Shown: positions 26,389-35,010 of the stretch, piece by piece
How the letters are laid out: every line of letters starts with the position of its first letter
Position numbering within the stretch: position 1 is the first letter of the stretch
Program-made: the position numbers and the translations under genes
DNA from: an uncultured Ulvibacter sp.
GTDB lineage: Bacteria; Bacteroidota; Bacteroidia; Flavobacteriales; Flavobacteriaceae
Length of the DNA: 64,000 bases
NCBI GenBank assembly: GCA_913063405.1
Contig: CAJXZB010000004.1
Coordinates: 81,533 to 145,532, forward strand
Direction of reading: 5' to 3'
The notes under the pieces: model-generated
Told to the model about the DNA's origin: nothing
Seen by the model: the letters and a program-made list of their open reading frames with translations, nothing else
Databases searched by the model: none

Positions 26389-27905
26389 TACTCACTTCTA
26401 AAACCTTGAATTTCTGGTTGGCGGTATTTCCAAATTTTATGCATTGCCTTAATTTCATAAGGATATTTATAGATACTCGTTTTGTAACGAAAAGAGGAGA
26501 CACCTCTTAAAATAGATTTTTTTAACCCTGTAATCCTAAAATCTGAAGCCGTTGGATAATAGCCGTTCAATACGGTTTCAAAATTCATGATACGGTCTAC
26601 CATTTTTGCATTGAGCCAAGGCGTTAAAGGGTTTTTACGTAGGTCAAAATTCTCCCAAGCGGGATCGAGCCAATCATCTAATTTTTCAGGAAAACTAAAA
26701 CCGGCTTTTTGTATTTGCTCATAGAGTTCAGAACCTTCAGTGGCAACCGGGCTGTAGAGATAAATGATGATCTCTGAATTAGGATTTATTTCTTTGATTT
26801 CTTTTATAAAGTTAATGTCCCATTCTATTTGCGCCATTACTTTTTCTGGAGATTCGGCTGGCATTCCTAGTACGAAAGAAAATTCGGGGATGATACCAAT
26901 AGGTAATAAACGAGCTGCAAAGTCCTTAATTCCTTGTCCTGTTTGAGTACCTCCTTTGTTCATCTGTTTAAGAATCTCGTCATTACCGGTTTCAGCACCC
27001 AAAAAAATCATTTTACAGCCTGCTTCTTTCATCAATTTTAGGTCTTCATCACTGTATTTATTGATAGTATCAATACGGCCTTCTCCCCACCAAGTAATTC
27101 CTTCGTTTTTAACTAGTTCAGAAAATTCAACTACACGTTTTCTGGCTGTAAAGAAATTATTGTCGTGAAACTCAATGGCATCAATACCGTAATGATCTTT
27201 AAAATATTTCACGTCATTGTAAACGGTCTGAGCAGATTTTGCCTTCCAACGACCGTTGTAAATAGGGACAACAGCGCAAAAAGAACAAGTAAAAGGGCAG
27301 CCTAAACTAGAGTGATAGGAAAAGGTTTTATCGCCCAAAAAAGTTTTGCTGAGGTAATTATTTAGATCGTAAAATTCATCTAAGTGAGTGTAGGGTAGTT
27401 GCGGTAAAGAATCTTGGTCTAGCAAAGCCTCTTTAGGCGTTTGTACAATTTCATCATCTTCCAAATAGATGAGGTTTTTAATGTTCTTTATTTCTGAAAT
27501 ATTAGAACTCTCAAGTGCATCTAACAAAGCAGGAAAGGCGGCATCTCCAGGGCCGTTAACAATATAATCTACATAAGGTGCTTCTATGCAAACTTTATAT
27601 TGATTGCTGGCAAAATAGCCACCCCAAATTGTTTTGCTTTCTGGATAGGTTTCTTTTACCTTTTTAGTAAATGGAATTGCCTGTCTCAACTGAGGTCCGG
27701 GCATCACAGTGCTACAAAAGTATTTGTATTCTCCTGTGTCAAAATAAGAGGCGATTTTTGCCCAAGGATCGTCTTCTAAATTTCCATCTACAAAGGCAAA
27801 ATCGTATTTGCCATAAATAGCAGCACCCACCTGCAAGATAGAATTGGGTATTCGGTGCTTTTGGTTTGCACTTCTCGGGTTGAATATGACGATTTTGTTT
27901 TTCAA
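26388..27905 (-). CDS. B12-binding radical SAM protein, 505 aa
   Basis: Cobalamin-dependent radical SAM enzyme of the BchE/hopanoid-type class. An N-terminal B12-binding Rossmann domain (about 1-150) has GAAIYGKYDFAFVDG and VDYIVNGPGDAAFPALL. The radical SAM barrel has the cluster ligands C203, C207 and C210 in GCPFTCSFC. The EFHDNNF segment near 248 and GAETGNDEILKQMNKG near 300 are typical for this class. Such enzymes methylate or rearrange unreactive carbon atoms, often on lipids or cofactors. The neighbours (FkbM methyltransferase, sulfotransferase, small methyltransferase) point to modification of a surface glycolipid. A second and third B12 radical SAM gene lie at 40.2 and 42.3 kb. Confidence 0.88.
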   Translation of the reverse strand: MKNKIVIFNPRSANQKHRIPNSILQVGAAIYGKYDFAFVDGNLEDDPWAKIASYFDTGEYKYFCSTVMPGPQLRQAIPFTKKVKETYPESKTIWGGYFASNQYKVCIEAPYVDYIVNGPGDAAFPALLDALESSNISEIKNIKNLIYLEDDEIVQTPKEALLDQDSLPQLPYTHLDEFYDLNNYLSKTFLGDKTFSYHSSLGCPFTCSFCAVVPIYNGRWKAKSAQTVYNDVKYFKDHYGIDAIEFHDNNFFTARKRVVEFSELVKNEGITWWGEGRIDTINKYSDEDLKLMKEAGCKMIFLGAETGNDEILKQMNKGGTQTGQGIKDFAARLLPIGIIPEFSFVLGMPAESPEKVMAQIEWDINFIKEIKEINPNSEIIIYLYSPVATEGSELYEQIQKAGFSFPEKLDDWLDPAWENFDLRKNPLTPWLNAKMVDRIMNFETVLNGYYPTASDFRITGLKKSILRGVSSFRYKTSIYKYPYEIKAMHKIWKYRQPEIQGFRSE

Positions 27906-27921
27906 AAAAAATAGTTAATGT

Positions 27922-28623
27922 TTAGTGAGTGCTGTTTTTTACAAAGATATTTCCATGTAGCCTTTCAACTGGCATGTTTTTCAATATATTAACCATTTTA
28001 CCTGCAGAAACCCACTTTTTTAGTTCAAAATACGGATGTTCGTTCAACATATAGTTGTAAAGAGTGTGCCCTTTATCCAATAAATTAATGCTTTTTATGG
28101 TCTCAGGAATGAATCCACCTGTAAATTCAAATTCAATACATGGGATTTCATAGGTTAGATGAGATAGTATTTCAAATTCATAGCCTTCTACATCGATCTT
28201 ACAAAAACCTGGAAGACCGTATGTTTTAATTAATGTGTCTAATTTTTTTACCGTTACTTTTTCCGAAGCATTCCATTGTAGTTCATCATTCTTAAAATAA
28301 TCTATAAACGATTCAGAAAAAGTTGCTACTTCGACGTGGTTGGCTAGTTGTAATTCTTTTTCTTCATCCTTAGCTCCAACAGCATAAGGAAAATATGAAA
28401 AATTAGGATGTTTTATTTTTTGTAATGCTAAATGACAATTGGACTGAGGTTCAAAAGCTATCACTTTATCTCCTAATGAAAGAAATAATTTGCTTTTCTT
28501 TCCCAAATTAGCTCCTATGTCAAAACACAGATCTCCTTTTTTAACAAGTTGCCCATAAAACTTCCTATCTCTATAGGTCTCAATCTGTAAGATTGATTTT
28601 ATTGTTTCTTTTAGGCTAGGCAT
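27922..28623 (-). CDS. FkbM-family methyltransferase, 233 aa
   Basis: SAM-dependent O-methyltransferase of the FkbM family, common in capsule, O-antigen and polyketide clusters. It has FDIGANLGKKSKLFLSLG (motif I, about residues 35-52), then VIAFEPQSNC (motif II) and KKLDTLI with FCKIDVEGYEFEIL (about 140-155), the FkbM hallmark KIDVEG. It overlaps the sulfotransferase gene by eight bases and is followed after 16 bases by the B12 radical SAM gene. It probably methylates a sugar hydroxyl. Confidence 0.9.
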   Translation of the reverse strand: MPSLKETIKSILQIETYRDRKFYGQLVKKGDLCFDIGANLGKKSKLFLSLGDKVIAFEPQSNCHLALQKIKHPNFSYFPYAVGAKDEEKELQLANHVEVATFSESFIDYFKNDELQWNASEKVTVKKLDTLIKTYGLPGFCKIDVEGYEFEILSHLTYEIPCIEFEFTGGFIPETIKSINLLDKGHTLYNYMLNEHPYFELKKWVSAGKMVNILKNMPVERLHGNIFVKNSTH

Positions 28624-29371
28624 GATAAGGAGTGTCTATAAGGTACTCAAGGAAAAGGGTCTTTTCTTTTTTAGAAAACTCATCTTTCCAATATCCGTAA
28701 CTACCTTTTCTAATTATTTTTTTTAGAATAGGATTGTCGCTAGTTGATATTTCTCCTTTTTTCTTTTTGAAAGATTGACTTTCAATACTATGTTTAATGT
28801 GCAATCTTGTTTTATCAAGCGCTAAATACTTCAATATTCTAACACATGTTTCCTGAGGATGGTCTATTAACTCTTCATATTTTACAACTAAGATTTCTTC
28901 GTTTTTGTAGTTGTTTAGATGACCTTTCCAAGACAAACGCAACCATTGGTTGATGTTTTTATCACCATGTAATACGGCGTGAATCATCTTCTTTTTTTTA
29001 TCTTCTTCTGAAATATTCGAAAAAGATGGAGTAACGTTTGAGAGTTTTAACTTTTTTAAGAGGGTTTGTTTTTTTGAAGAAAAATCAAAATAATGCTTGC
29101 CAGAGATGGCAATATCGCGAGGGTCTCTAACTATATAAATTACTTTATAAATGGCCTCTTTTGAAACTTCAGGTAATTCCTGATACGTGTGATGAGATTT
29201 ATAGCACTGGAAGTCTGAAACTCTATCATCTCCTTCTTTGTACAACGCCTGAATATGATCAAAACCCCAATCACCCTGTAGCGGGCATTGTACCAACTCT
29301 GCCACCAAACGGCTGAGCCAAGTTGTACCGCTTTTGGGATAGCCGACTACAATGATGTTTTTTTTGTTCAA
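28616..29371 (-). CDS. PAPS-dependent sulfotransferase-like protein, 251 aa
   Basis: Sulfotransferase fold enzyme that would move sulfate from PAPS to an acceptor. The 5'-phosphosulfate loop is YPKSGTTWLSRL at residues 10-21, and the 3'-phosphate loop is the segment VIYIVRDPRDIAISGKHY. A helix with DHPQETCVRILKYL and the C-terminal RKGSYGYWKDEF segment complete the family pattern. First gene of a four-gene unit with FkbM, B12 radical SAM and a small methyltransferase. Sulfated glycans are common on marine flavobacteria; the acceptor here is unknown. Confidence 0.88.
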   Translation of the reverse strand: MNKKNIIVVGYPKSGTTWLSRLVAELVQCPLQGDWGFDHIQALYKEGDDRVSDFQCYKSHHTYQELPEVSKEAIYKVIYIVRDPRDIAISGKHYFDFSSKKQTLLKKLKLSNVTPSFSNISEEDKKKKMIHAVLHGDKNINQWLRLSWKGHLNNYKNEEILVVKYEELIDHPQETCVRILKYLALDKTRLHIKHSIESQSFKKKKGEISTSDNPILKKIIRKGSYGYWKDEFSKKEKTLFLEYLIDTPYHA

Positions 29372-29469
29372 CTTCTTTTATTTGGTCTATGGTAAAGATA
29401 CTAAGTTTAGAATTCATTTTTGTACCCCATTATTTTAATAGTATCTTGGAAAATGTATCATTTCTCTCT

Positions 29470-30567
29470 ATGAAAAACAATACATTTCTTTTATTTGCTT
29501 CGCTTATCATCATACTCTTGCTGTGTGAAGTATTTGTCCGCGTATTTTTTCCTCAGATCAATGAGCACGACCAAATGTTTCAAAAGGATGCTGTTTTAGG
29601 ATGGGAGTTTATTCCGGATCATTCAGGCACCATTTTATATGACGGAGAGGTTAATCAAAGGATTAAAACCAATAGCGCAGGATATCGCGATACAGAATTT
29701 TCAGAAAAAAAAGAAGCTAAGAAGATTTTGGTGTTGGGCGATTCTTTTGTGAGTAATATTTCAGTAAAAGAAGAACAAGTTTTTACTGCGGTCTTGGAAC
29801 AAAGACTTTCCAATACCTCTGTTTTCAATTTAGGGGTAAATGGATATGGGCAAGTACAAGAATACCTCACTTTACAAAAGTGGTTGCCAGAGATCCAACC
29901 CGATGTTATTGTATTGATGGTCTATTTGCGAAATGATTTTACAGATAATCTTGATACTACCCAGTGGTTGTATCCTAGGCCTACGTCTTCTTTGGATGAA
30001 AATGGGTCTATTGTAATACATCCGCCTTCAGAATCCAGTCGTCTAAAAGAAGAATCATTGCCTTTTTATTATGCCTCCCATTTGTTTCGGTTTGTAAAAA
30101 AACGACTTGAAGTGATTGTGTCCAAAACAGATCAAGAGACTCCTTCACAGTTTTTAGCACCAGAGAACTACGTTTGTCGTTATCCACTTTCTAAAGAAAC
30201 GCAGGAGATGTATACGTTGCTACAACAAATGCTTTTGGAGATAAATTCTTTTGCAAATAAGAATAATACGCCCATTGTTTTTGCATTGGCGCCTTCCATT
30301 GCCCAGGTGGAAAATACTACGTGGGAATCGCTGGAAGCGGCAGCAGCGAAAGATGAAATTATGCTTTTAAGAAATTTGCCAAACAAAATTTTGCTAGAAT
30401 TTGCCAGTGAGCATAATATACATATGGTCGACTTATTACCCGCGTTGCAAGCGGCTCAAAAAAATGAAGTTGATATGTACAATCCCAGAGAACAGCATTG
30501 GACGGCAGCAGGTAATAAATTAGTAGCTACTATTTTGACAAATTACCTAAACACAATCTCTTATTAG
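29470..30567 (+). CDS. Membrane-anchored SGNH/GDSL hydrolase-like protein, 365 aa
   Basis: The ATG at 29470 (MKNNTFLLFASLIIILLL) is preferred. An earlier ATG at 29389 adds 27 residues with no sign of being coding and hides the signal anchor. After the N-terminal helix comes an SGNH-type domain. Block I is LVLGDSFVSN (Ser nucleophile), and NLGVNGYGQVQEYL carries the Gly/Asn block. The last block REQHWTAAGNKLVA carries the catalytic His. These proteins act as acyl- or acetyl-transferases/esterases on sugars outside the membrane, and in carbamoyltransferase/SxtJ loci a protein of this kind is often present. Its stop lies four bases from the convergent SxtJ-like gene. Confidence 0.82.
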   Translation: MKNNTFLLFASLIIILLLCEVFVRVFFPQINEHDQMFQKDAVLGWEFIPDHSGTILYDGEVNQRIKTNSAGYRDTEFSEKKEAKKILVLGDSFVSNISVKEEQVFTAVLEQRLSNTSVFNLGVNGYGQVQEYLTLQKWLPEIQPDVIVLMVYLRNDFTDNLDTTQWLYPRPTSSLDENGSIVIHPPSESSRLKEESLPFYYASHLFRFVKKRLEVIVSKTDQETPSQFLAPENYVCRYPLSKETQEMYTLLQQMLLEINSFANKNNTPIVFALAPSIAQVENTTWESLEAAAAKDEIMLLRNLPNKILLEFASEHNIHMVDLLPALQAAQKNEVDMYNPREQHWTAAGNKLVATILTNYLNTISY

Positions 30568-30571
30568 AGAC

Positions 30572-30940
30572 TTACCATGTCTTGTGAAACGAGGCTTTAT
30601 CTGGTTGTTTCGAAACCTTTTGAAAGGTGCTGGCAGTCGTATTTTTGAGTCTTAATGGATCTTTTTCTCCAAAAATCCTAGAAAGCAATGCTACGGGGTA
30701 CAGCAGGCAAAAGAAAATAATACCCAATAAAATAGGCGGAATAATAAAACTAAGTAAGACGCCCAATTGCATCCAGTATTTATGAATTATTTTCGCTAAG
30801 TAAGAGGATAATACACCCGAAATGCCGACAGATAAAGCAACCCATAATGACCATTTTGCTTCCGTGAAAGTGTAGATCACCAAAAAACCAACGCAAATGG
30901 TGAGTACTGTTTTATACTGTTGCTTGTTATTAGATTTCAT
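30572..30940 (-). CDS. SxtJ-family membrane protein, 122 aa
   Basis: Small integral membrane protein with about four helices. The layout of paired short helices, a central HKYW segment and the cytoplasmic end with FGEKDPLRL matches the SxtJ family, first named from the saxitoxin cluster. It is found beside NodU/TobZ-type carbamoyltransferases in many surface-sugar loci. The gene follows the DUF5989 gene by three bases. Its biochemical function is unknown; the constant company of the carbamoyltransferase suggests a membrane scaffold for it. Confidence 0.8.
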   Translation of the reverse strand: MKSNNKQQYKTVLTICVGFLVIYTFTEAKWSLWVALSVGISGVLSSYLAKIIHKYWMQLGVLLSFIIPPILLGIIFFCLLYPVALLSRIFGEKDPLRLKNTTASTFQKVSKQPDKASFHKTW

Positions 30941-30943
30941 AAA

Positions 30944-31093
30944 TTAAAATAGCGAATAAATAAAAGGGCCAAGTGCACTCCCGCCGCCAAAAACAATAAG
31001 AACGCCCATAAAAAGGAGTACAATGATAATGGGCAGGAGCCAGTATTTTTTTCGCTCTTTCATGAATAACCAAAGATCTTTTAATGCATCCAT
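30944..31093 (-). CDS. DUF5989 family small membrane protein, 49 aa
   Basis: The start chosen is the ATG at 31091-31093, giving MDALKDLWLFMKERKKYWLLP. A longer open frame to 31177 runs inside the carbamoyltransferase gene and has no matching sequence character. The protein has a basic amphipathic N-terminus, one membrane helix (about 20-36) and the Gly-rich end GGGSALGPFIYSLF typical of DUF5989. It overlaps or abuts the end of the carbamoyltransferase gene and precedes SxtJ, forming the recurrent trio carbamoyltransferase / DUF5989 / SxtJ. Confidence 0.85.
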   Translation of the reverse strand: MDALKDLWLFMKERKKYWLLPIIIVLLFMGVLIVFGGGSALGPFIYSLF

Positions 31094-31094
31094 A

Positions 31095-32960
31095 TTAATC
31101 TTGTGTAAAGGTTTGTTTCCATTTTTCTCGATTTTGCCAATCTTTTTGATCGGTTTTGGTATATACAAAATTATCAATTACTAAATAATCCATTTCTGTA
31201 TTCATAAAACAAGCATAGGCATCTGTAGGAGTGCAGACTATTGGTTCTCCCCGAACATTAAAACTGGTATTAATTACGACTCCTTTCCCTGTTTCTTTTT
31301 TTATAGCTTGTAGCAGCTGCCAGTATTTGGGGTTGCTCTCTTTGTGTACGGTTTGTACTCGAGCAGAAAAATCTAAATGTGTGATAGCTTGCAGGTCACT
31401 TCGTTCGCAATATAACTTTTCAGTAAAGGACATTGTGTGATAGTTTGAAGGCAACTCTTTTCGTGATTCTTTATTAATCGAAGTAACGAAAGTCATATAA
31501 GGACTAGTATTTTTTAGATTAAAAATTTTTTCGGCGCCTTCGGCTAAAACAGAAGGTGCAAAAGGTCTAAACCCTTCGCGGTATTTAATGTGAAGGTTCA
31601 ACTTTTTTTGCATCTCAGGGTGAGAGGGATCGGCCAGAATACTTCGATTTCCCAGAGCTCTGGGGCCAAACTCCATCCTGTCTTGAAACCATCCTACGAT
31701 CCCTCCATTAGCTATCTTTTTTGCAATACTTTCTGAAAGGGCAGCAGTATCATCTACTTGTATTGCTACGGCACCTAGTTCTCTATTTGTTGAAAGAATT
31801 TCCTTTTCAGAAAAATAAGGCCCCAGAAAGGCATTTTTCATTGCATCTTTATTCCCGGCTATTTTCCGTTCCTTGTTGAAGTATATATAGTGAACGGCGA
31901 GGGCAGCACCTAGTGAGGCACCTGCATCTCCTGCGGCAGGCTGCACATAGATTTCTTTAAAAAGGTTTTTTTCAATCAATTTTCCGTTTGCCACACAATT
32001 AAGCGCGACACCTCCTGCCATACATAAATAGTCTGCATTGGTAATTTTTTTAGCGTGAGAAGCCATTTTCAGTACAATATCTTCGGTTATTATTTGGATG
32101 GCCAAGGCGAGATTTGCGTGTTGTTGTGTTATTTCCGCTTCGGGTACTCTTCTTTTAAACCCAAACAGTTGTTCCCACTTGGCATCGTTTACCATGCGAA
32201 GTCCAGTAGCATATTTGAAATAGGATTGATCCAGCCAAATGGAACCATCTTCTTTGATAGAAACTAAAGTGCTCTTTATTTTTTTGATAAATCGCTGGGT
32301 CTCTTCGTCATTAAGATTACCATAAGGAGTTAATCCCATCAATTTATATTCTCCAGAGTTTACGGCGAAACCGAGAAAATAGGTAAAAGCACTATATAAT
32401 AACCCCACGGAATGTGGAAAATTCATTTCTTCTTTTACCGTAATTGTGTTGTTGTTTCCCTCACTTATTGTGGCTGTAGCCCATTCTCCAACACCGTCTA
32501 TAGTTAAGATAGCTGCTTTTTCAAACGGAGAAGTGAAAAAAGCACTAGCCGCGTGCGAAAGATGGTGTTCGGTAAATAGTAGATTTAATTTTTTAGGATC
32601 GTAAGTCCCCACTTCTTTCAATCCGTCTCGAATCATTTTTTTAAGAAATAATTTTTCTCGAAGCCAGATAGGAATTGACTTTATAAACGAAATAAGGCCT
32701 TTGGGTGCAAAGGCATAATATGTTTCTAATAACCTTTCAAAAGTAAGTAATGGCTTGTCATAAAACACAACGGCATCTAGTTGTTCAATGGTAAGGCCAG
32801 CCTCTTCAAGGCAGAATGTAATAGCATGAACAGGAAATTCTGCGGTATGCTTTTTACGGGTAAATCGCTCCTCTTGAGCAGCGGCAATAATATCTCCATC
32901 CACTACAATGGCGGCAGCAGCATCGTGATAAAAAGCAGATATTCCCAATATTTTTTTCAC
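31095..32960 (-). CDS. Carbamoyltransferase, NodU/TobZ family
   Basis: Enzyme that carbamoylates a hydroxyl group of a sugar or natural product using carbamoyl phosphate and ATP. The 621-aa protein opens with KILGISAFYHDAAAAIV (N-terminal Kae1-like domain). The metal-binding histidines appear in FTEHHLSHAASAFFTSPF near residue 135. CMAGGVALNCVANGKL lies near 320, and the YrdC-like/C-terminal half has WFQDRMEFGPRALGNRSILADP and a TSFNVRGEPIVCTP end. Length and all motifs are intact. It sits between a flippase and the DUF5989-SxtJ pair, so a carbamoylated surface sugar is the likely product. Confidence 0.95.
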   Translation of the reverse strand: MKKILGISAFYHDAAAAIVVDGDIIAAAQEERFTRKKHTAEFPVHAITFCLEEAGLTIEQLDAVVFYDKPLLTFERLLETYYAFAPKGLISFIKSIPIWLREKLFLKKMIRDGLKEVGTYDPKKLNLLFTEHHLSHAASAFFTSPFEKAAILTIDGVGEWATATISEGNNNTITVKEEMNFPHSVGLLYSAFTYFLGFAVNSGEYKLMGLTPYGNLNDEETQRFIKKIKSTLVSIKEDGSIWLDQSYFKYATGLRMVNDAKWEQLFGFKRRVPEAEITQQHANLALAIQIITEDIVLKMASHAKKITNADYLCMAGGVALNCVANGKLIEKNLFKEIYVQPAAGDAGASLGAALAVHYIYFNKERKIAGNKDAMKNAFLGPYFSEKEILSTNRELGAVAIQVDDTAALSESIAKKIANGGIVGWFQDRMEFGPRALGNRSILADPSHPEMQKKLNLHIKYREGFRPFAPSVLAEGAEKIFNLKNTSPYMTFVTSINKESRKELPSNYHTMSFTEKLYCERSDLQAITHLDFSARVQTVHKESNPKYWQLLQAIKKETGKGVVINTSFNVRGEPIVCTPTDAYACFMNTEMDYLVIDNFVYTKTDQKDWQNREKWKQTFTQD

Positions 32961-32971
32961 TCTTTATTGTT

Positions 32972-34162
32972 TTATGAAGGTATTGCTTTCACAATTTTCT
33001 TCCTTAGAAATAGTAAAGCAATTATCATTGCCCATTGCCCTATTGTTTTAATGGCCAATGCGCCTTCAATTTGATGGGTTTTAATAACAAAGTACCCTAG
33101 GACAATTTGCATGGCTGCTGTTGTCGCGATAATCACGGCAACTTGCATTTGCTTGTTTTCTTTATAAAACTGATTAATCAGCACCAAATGCACAAATAGC
33201 GTTGCAATAAATAGATATGCTAATAGGTAACTAGATGCACTAAAACGGAAATCATAAAGATACTCAATCACTAAGTAAATAACTCCAATAAAGAGGATAC
33301 CACTAGCTATGCCAATGCCATAAAATTGTTTTTCAATTCTATCACGAGTTTGATTAGAAATTCGGTAAAATGTTTTAAGAAATGGATTGATCGAATAACT
33401 CGCTCCCATTTGAATTAAGGTAACTAGGCCAATAAATATTTGATATTGACTTAGGTCTGTTTTCGTAAAATAAATTGTTCCATAATAACTATCAATTTTG
33501 GTTCTAATGGTCCCTAGAACCATTGGTATGAAAAATGGAATAGAGTTCTTTAAACTCTTAACGTCTAGGGAAATAGTTGTGTATTTGATATTTCGAAAAT
33601 AGAAAGCAGAATAGAAAATTGATTTTATAAAAAGCCCTCCAATTATTAAATATAGTAGGGTTTTTAGATTGAAAGCGCCTGTAAAAAAGAGAATACTTAA
33701 AAGTACAATTGCATTTCTTGTTAGCTCCGTTATGAAGTTAAATTTGAAATCTCGTTGGTATAGAATAAGGATTTCAAAGCTTTGGTTGTAAAACAATAGA
33801 AACGCCCAGAGTAAGATTAAAAGCCGATGTTCAGCAAAGATGGGTACTGCAAAAATGAGTGTCCCAGTCAAGATAAATAACAAGCCTCGCGTCACAAAAT
33901 TTGAAAGCCAGGGCGAGTATATATTAGCTGGTGTTTCACTGAAAGTTTTAAGCAGAAATGTTTTATTTCCGAAGTAAGAAAAAAGGGCCAAAAAATTAAC
34001 CCAGAGTAATAGCTCCACATATTCACCCCACAATGCCACCGAATGCTGCTTAATAACCACCAAAGAGATGGCAAGCTGCGCCAAAATAGGAATGCTCTGC
34101 CCCAATCCATAAACGGAGACAGTTTTTAAGCGATCGAATAATTTGGTGGATCGAGGTTGCAT
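32972..34162 (-). CDS. Wzx-like polysaccharide flippase, 396 aa
   Basis: Polytopic membrane protein with roughly twelve helices and no large soluble domain. The opening KLFDRLKTVSVYGLGQSIPILAQLAISLVV is like Wzx/MATE (MOP) family exporters of lipid-linked sugars, though the total length is a little short. It lies between the GT2 gene (three bases upstream) and the carbamoyltransferase (11 bases downstream) in a tight minus-strand unit. The role inferred is moving the undecaprenyl- or polyprenol-linked glycan across the inner membrane. Confidence 0.78.
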   Translation of the reverse strand: MQPRSTKLFDRLKTVSVYGLGQSIPILAQLAISLVVIKQHSVALWGEYVELLLWVNFLALFSYFGNKTFLLKTFSETPANIYSPWLSNFVTRGLLFILTGTLIFAVPIFAEHRLLILLWAFLLFYNQSFEILILYQRDFKFNFITELTRNAIVLLSILFFTGAFNLKTLLYLIIGGLFIKSIFYSAFYFRNIKYTTISLDVKSLKNSIPFFIPMVLGTIRTKIDSYYGTIYFTKTDLSQYQIFIGLVTLIQMGASYSINPFLKTFYRISNQTRDRIEKQFYGIGIASGILFIGVIYLVIEYLYDFRFSASSYLLAYLFIATLFVHLVLINQFYKENKQMQVAVIIATTAAMQIVLGYFVIKTHQIEGALAIKTIGQWAMIIALLFLRKKIVKAIPS

Positions 34163-34165
34163 TAT

Positions 34166-34912
34166 TTATTTAGAATTAAACAACTTCGACTTGGTAATTC
34201 CTTGGTTGTGGAGGAAATATTTTATGGAAACACCTAAAACGCCCAATCCATAAGTAACACTTCTTGAAAAATTAATGGAGGAAGCTTCAGGGAAATATTT
34301 TGTAGGGCAGGAGACTTCGCCTATTTCCATTTTTTCCATACAAAGCTGTGCCAACATTTGATTGTCGAAAATAAAGTCTTCGCTATTGTCTTTATAGTTA
34401 ATTGAAGTAAGTGCCTTTCTGCTAAAAACACGATAGCCCGTATGATATTCAGACAGTTTTTGACCCATTAAAATATTCTGAAACAAGGTAAGAAAACGAT
34501 TGGCGATGTATTTGTACAATGGCATCCCACCTTTGCGAGCTCCATTATTTAAAATGCGCGAACCCAAGACTACATCATATACATTATTACCAATTAAATA
34601 GACCATTGACGGGATTAGTTTCGGCGTATATTGGTAATCTGGATGAAGCATCACCACAATATCTGCACCTAATTCTAGCGCCTGGGCGTAACAAGACTTT
34701 TGATTCCCACCATAACCTCGGTTTTTCTCGTGAACAATAATGTGTTTGATTCCTAAATTTTTTCCTACTTCGACGGTGTTGTCCGCACTATGATCGTCTG
34801 TAAGAATTACGTCATCAACGATATCGAACGGAATTTCGTTATAGGTCTGTTCTAGAGTTCTTGCCGCGTTGTAAGCTGGCAATACCACAATGACTTTTTG
34901 CTGGTTGATCAT
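34166..34912 (-). CDS. Glycosyltransferase family 2 (dolichol-phosphate mannosyltransferase-like), 248 aa
   Basis: GT-A fold glycosyltransferase. It has VVLPAYNAARTLEQTYNEIP at the N-terminus, DVILTDDHSADNT (nucleotide-sugar binding) and the DxD-like segment MLHPDYQY near 92. EYHTGYRVFSRKAL near 150 is a DPM1/GtrB-type signature. It has no membrane anchor, so it probably loads a sugar on a polyprenyl phosphate at the membrane surface. The GT-C proteins at 35.0 and 38.6 kb could use such a polyprenyl-phosphate sugar. First gene of the GT2/flippase/carbamoyltransferase unit, which is divergent from the GT87-like gene. Confidence 0.88.
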   Translation of the reverse strand: MINQQKVIVVLPAYNAARTLEQTYNEIPFDIVDDVILTDDHSADNTVEVGKNLGIKHIIVHEKNRGYGGNQKSCYAQALELGADIVVMLHPDYQYTPKLIPSMVYLIGNNVYDVVLGSRILNNGARKGGMPLYKYIANRFLTLFQNILMGQKLSEYHTGYRVFSRKALTSINYKDNSEDFIFDNQMLAQLCMEKMEIGEVSCPTKYFPEASSINFSRSVTYGLGVLGVSIKYFLHNQGITKSKLFNSK

Positions 34913-35010
34913 AGTTGAGTGGGTCGATTTTTCACGACTTTTCGTTGTACGAAACCTTTTGGGTTCTTTAACAAAGCCAAGATAATTAAATAAGGTTATT
35001 TTTGTTCGAT

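Noticed and set aside
31094..31177. Longer start for the DUF5989 gene inside the carbamoyltransferase gene.
   Set aside because: The extra 28 residues are an out-of-frame reading of the carbamoyltransferase end; the family starts at MDALKDL.
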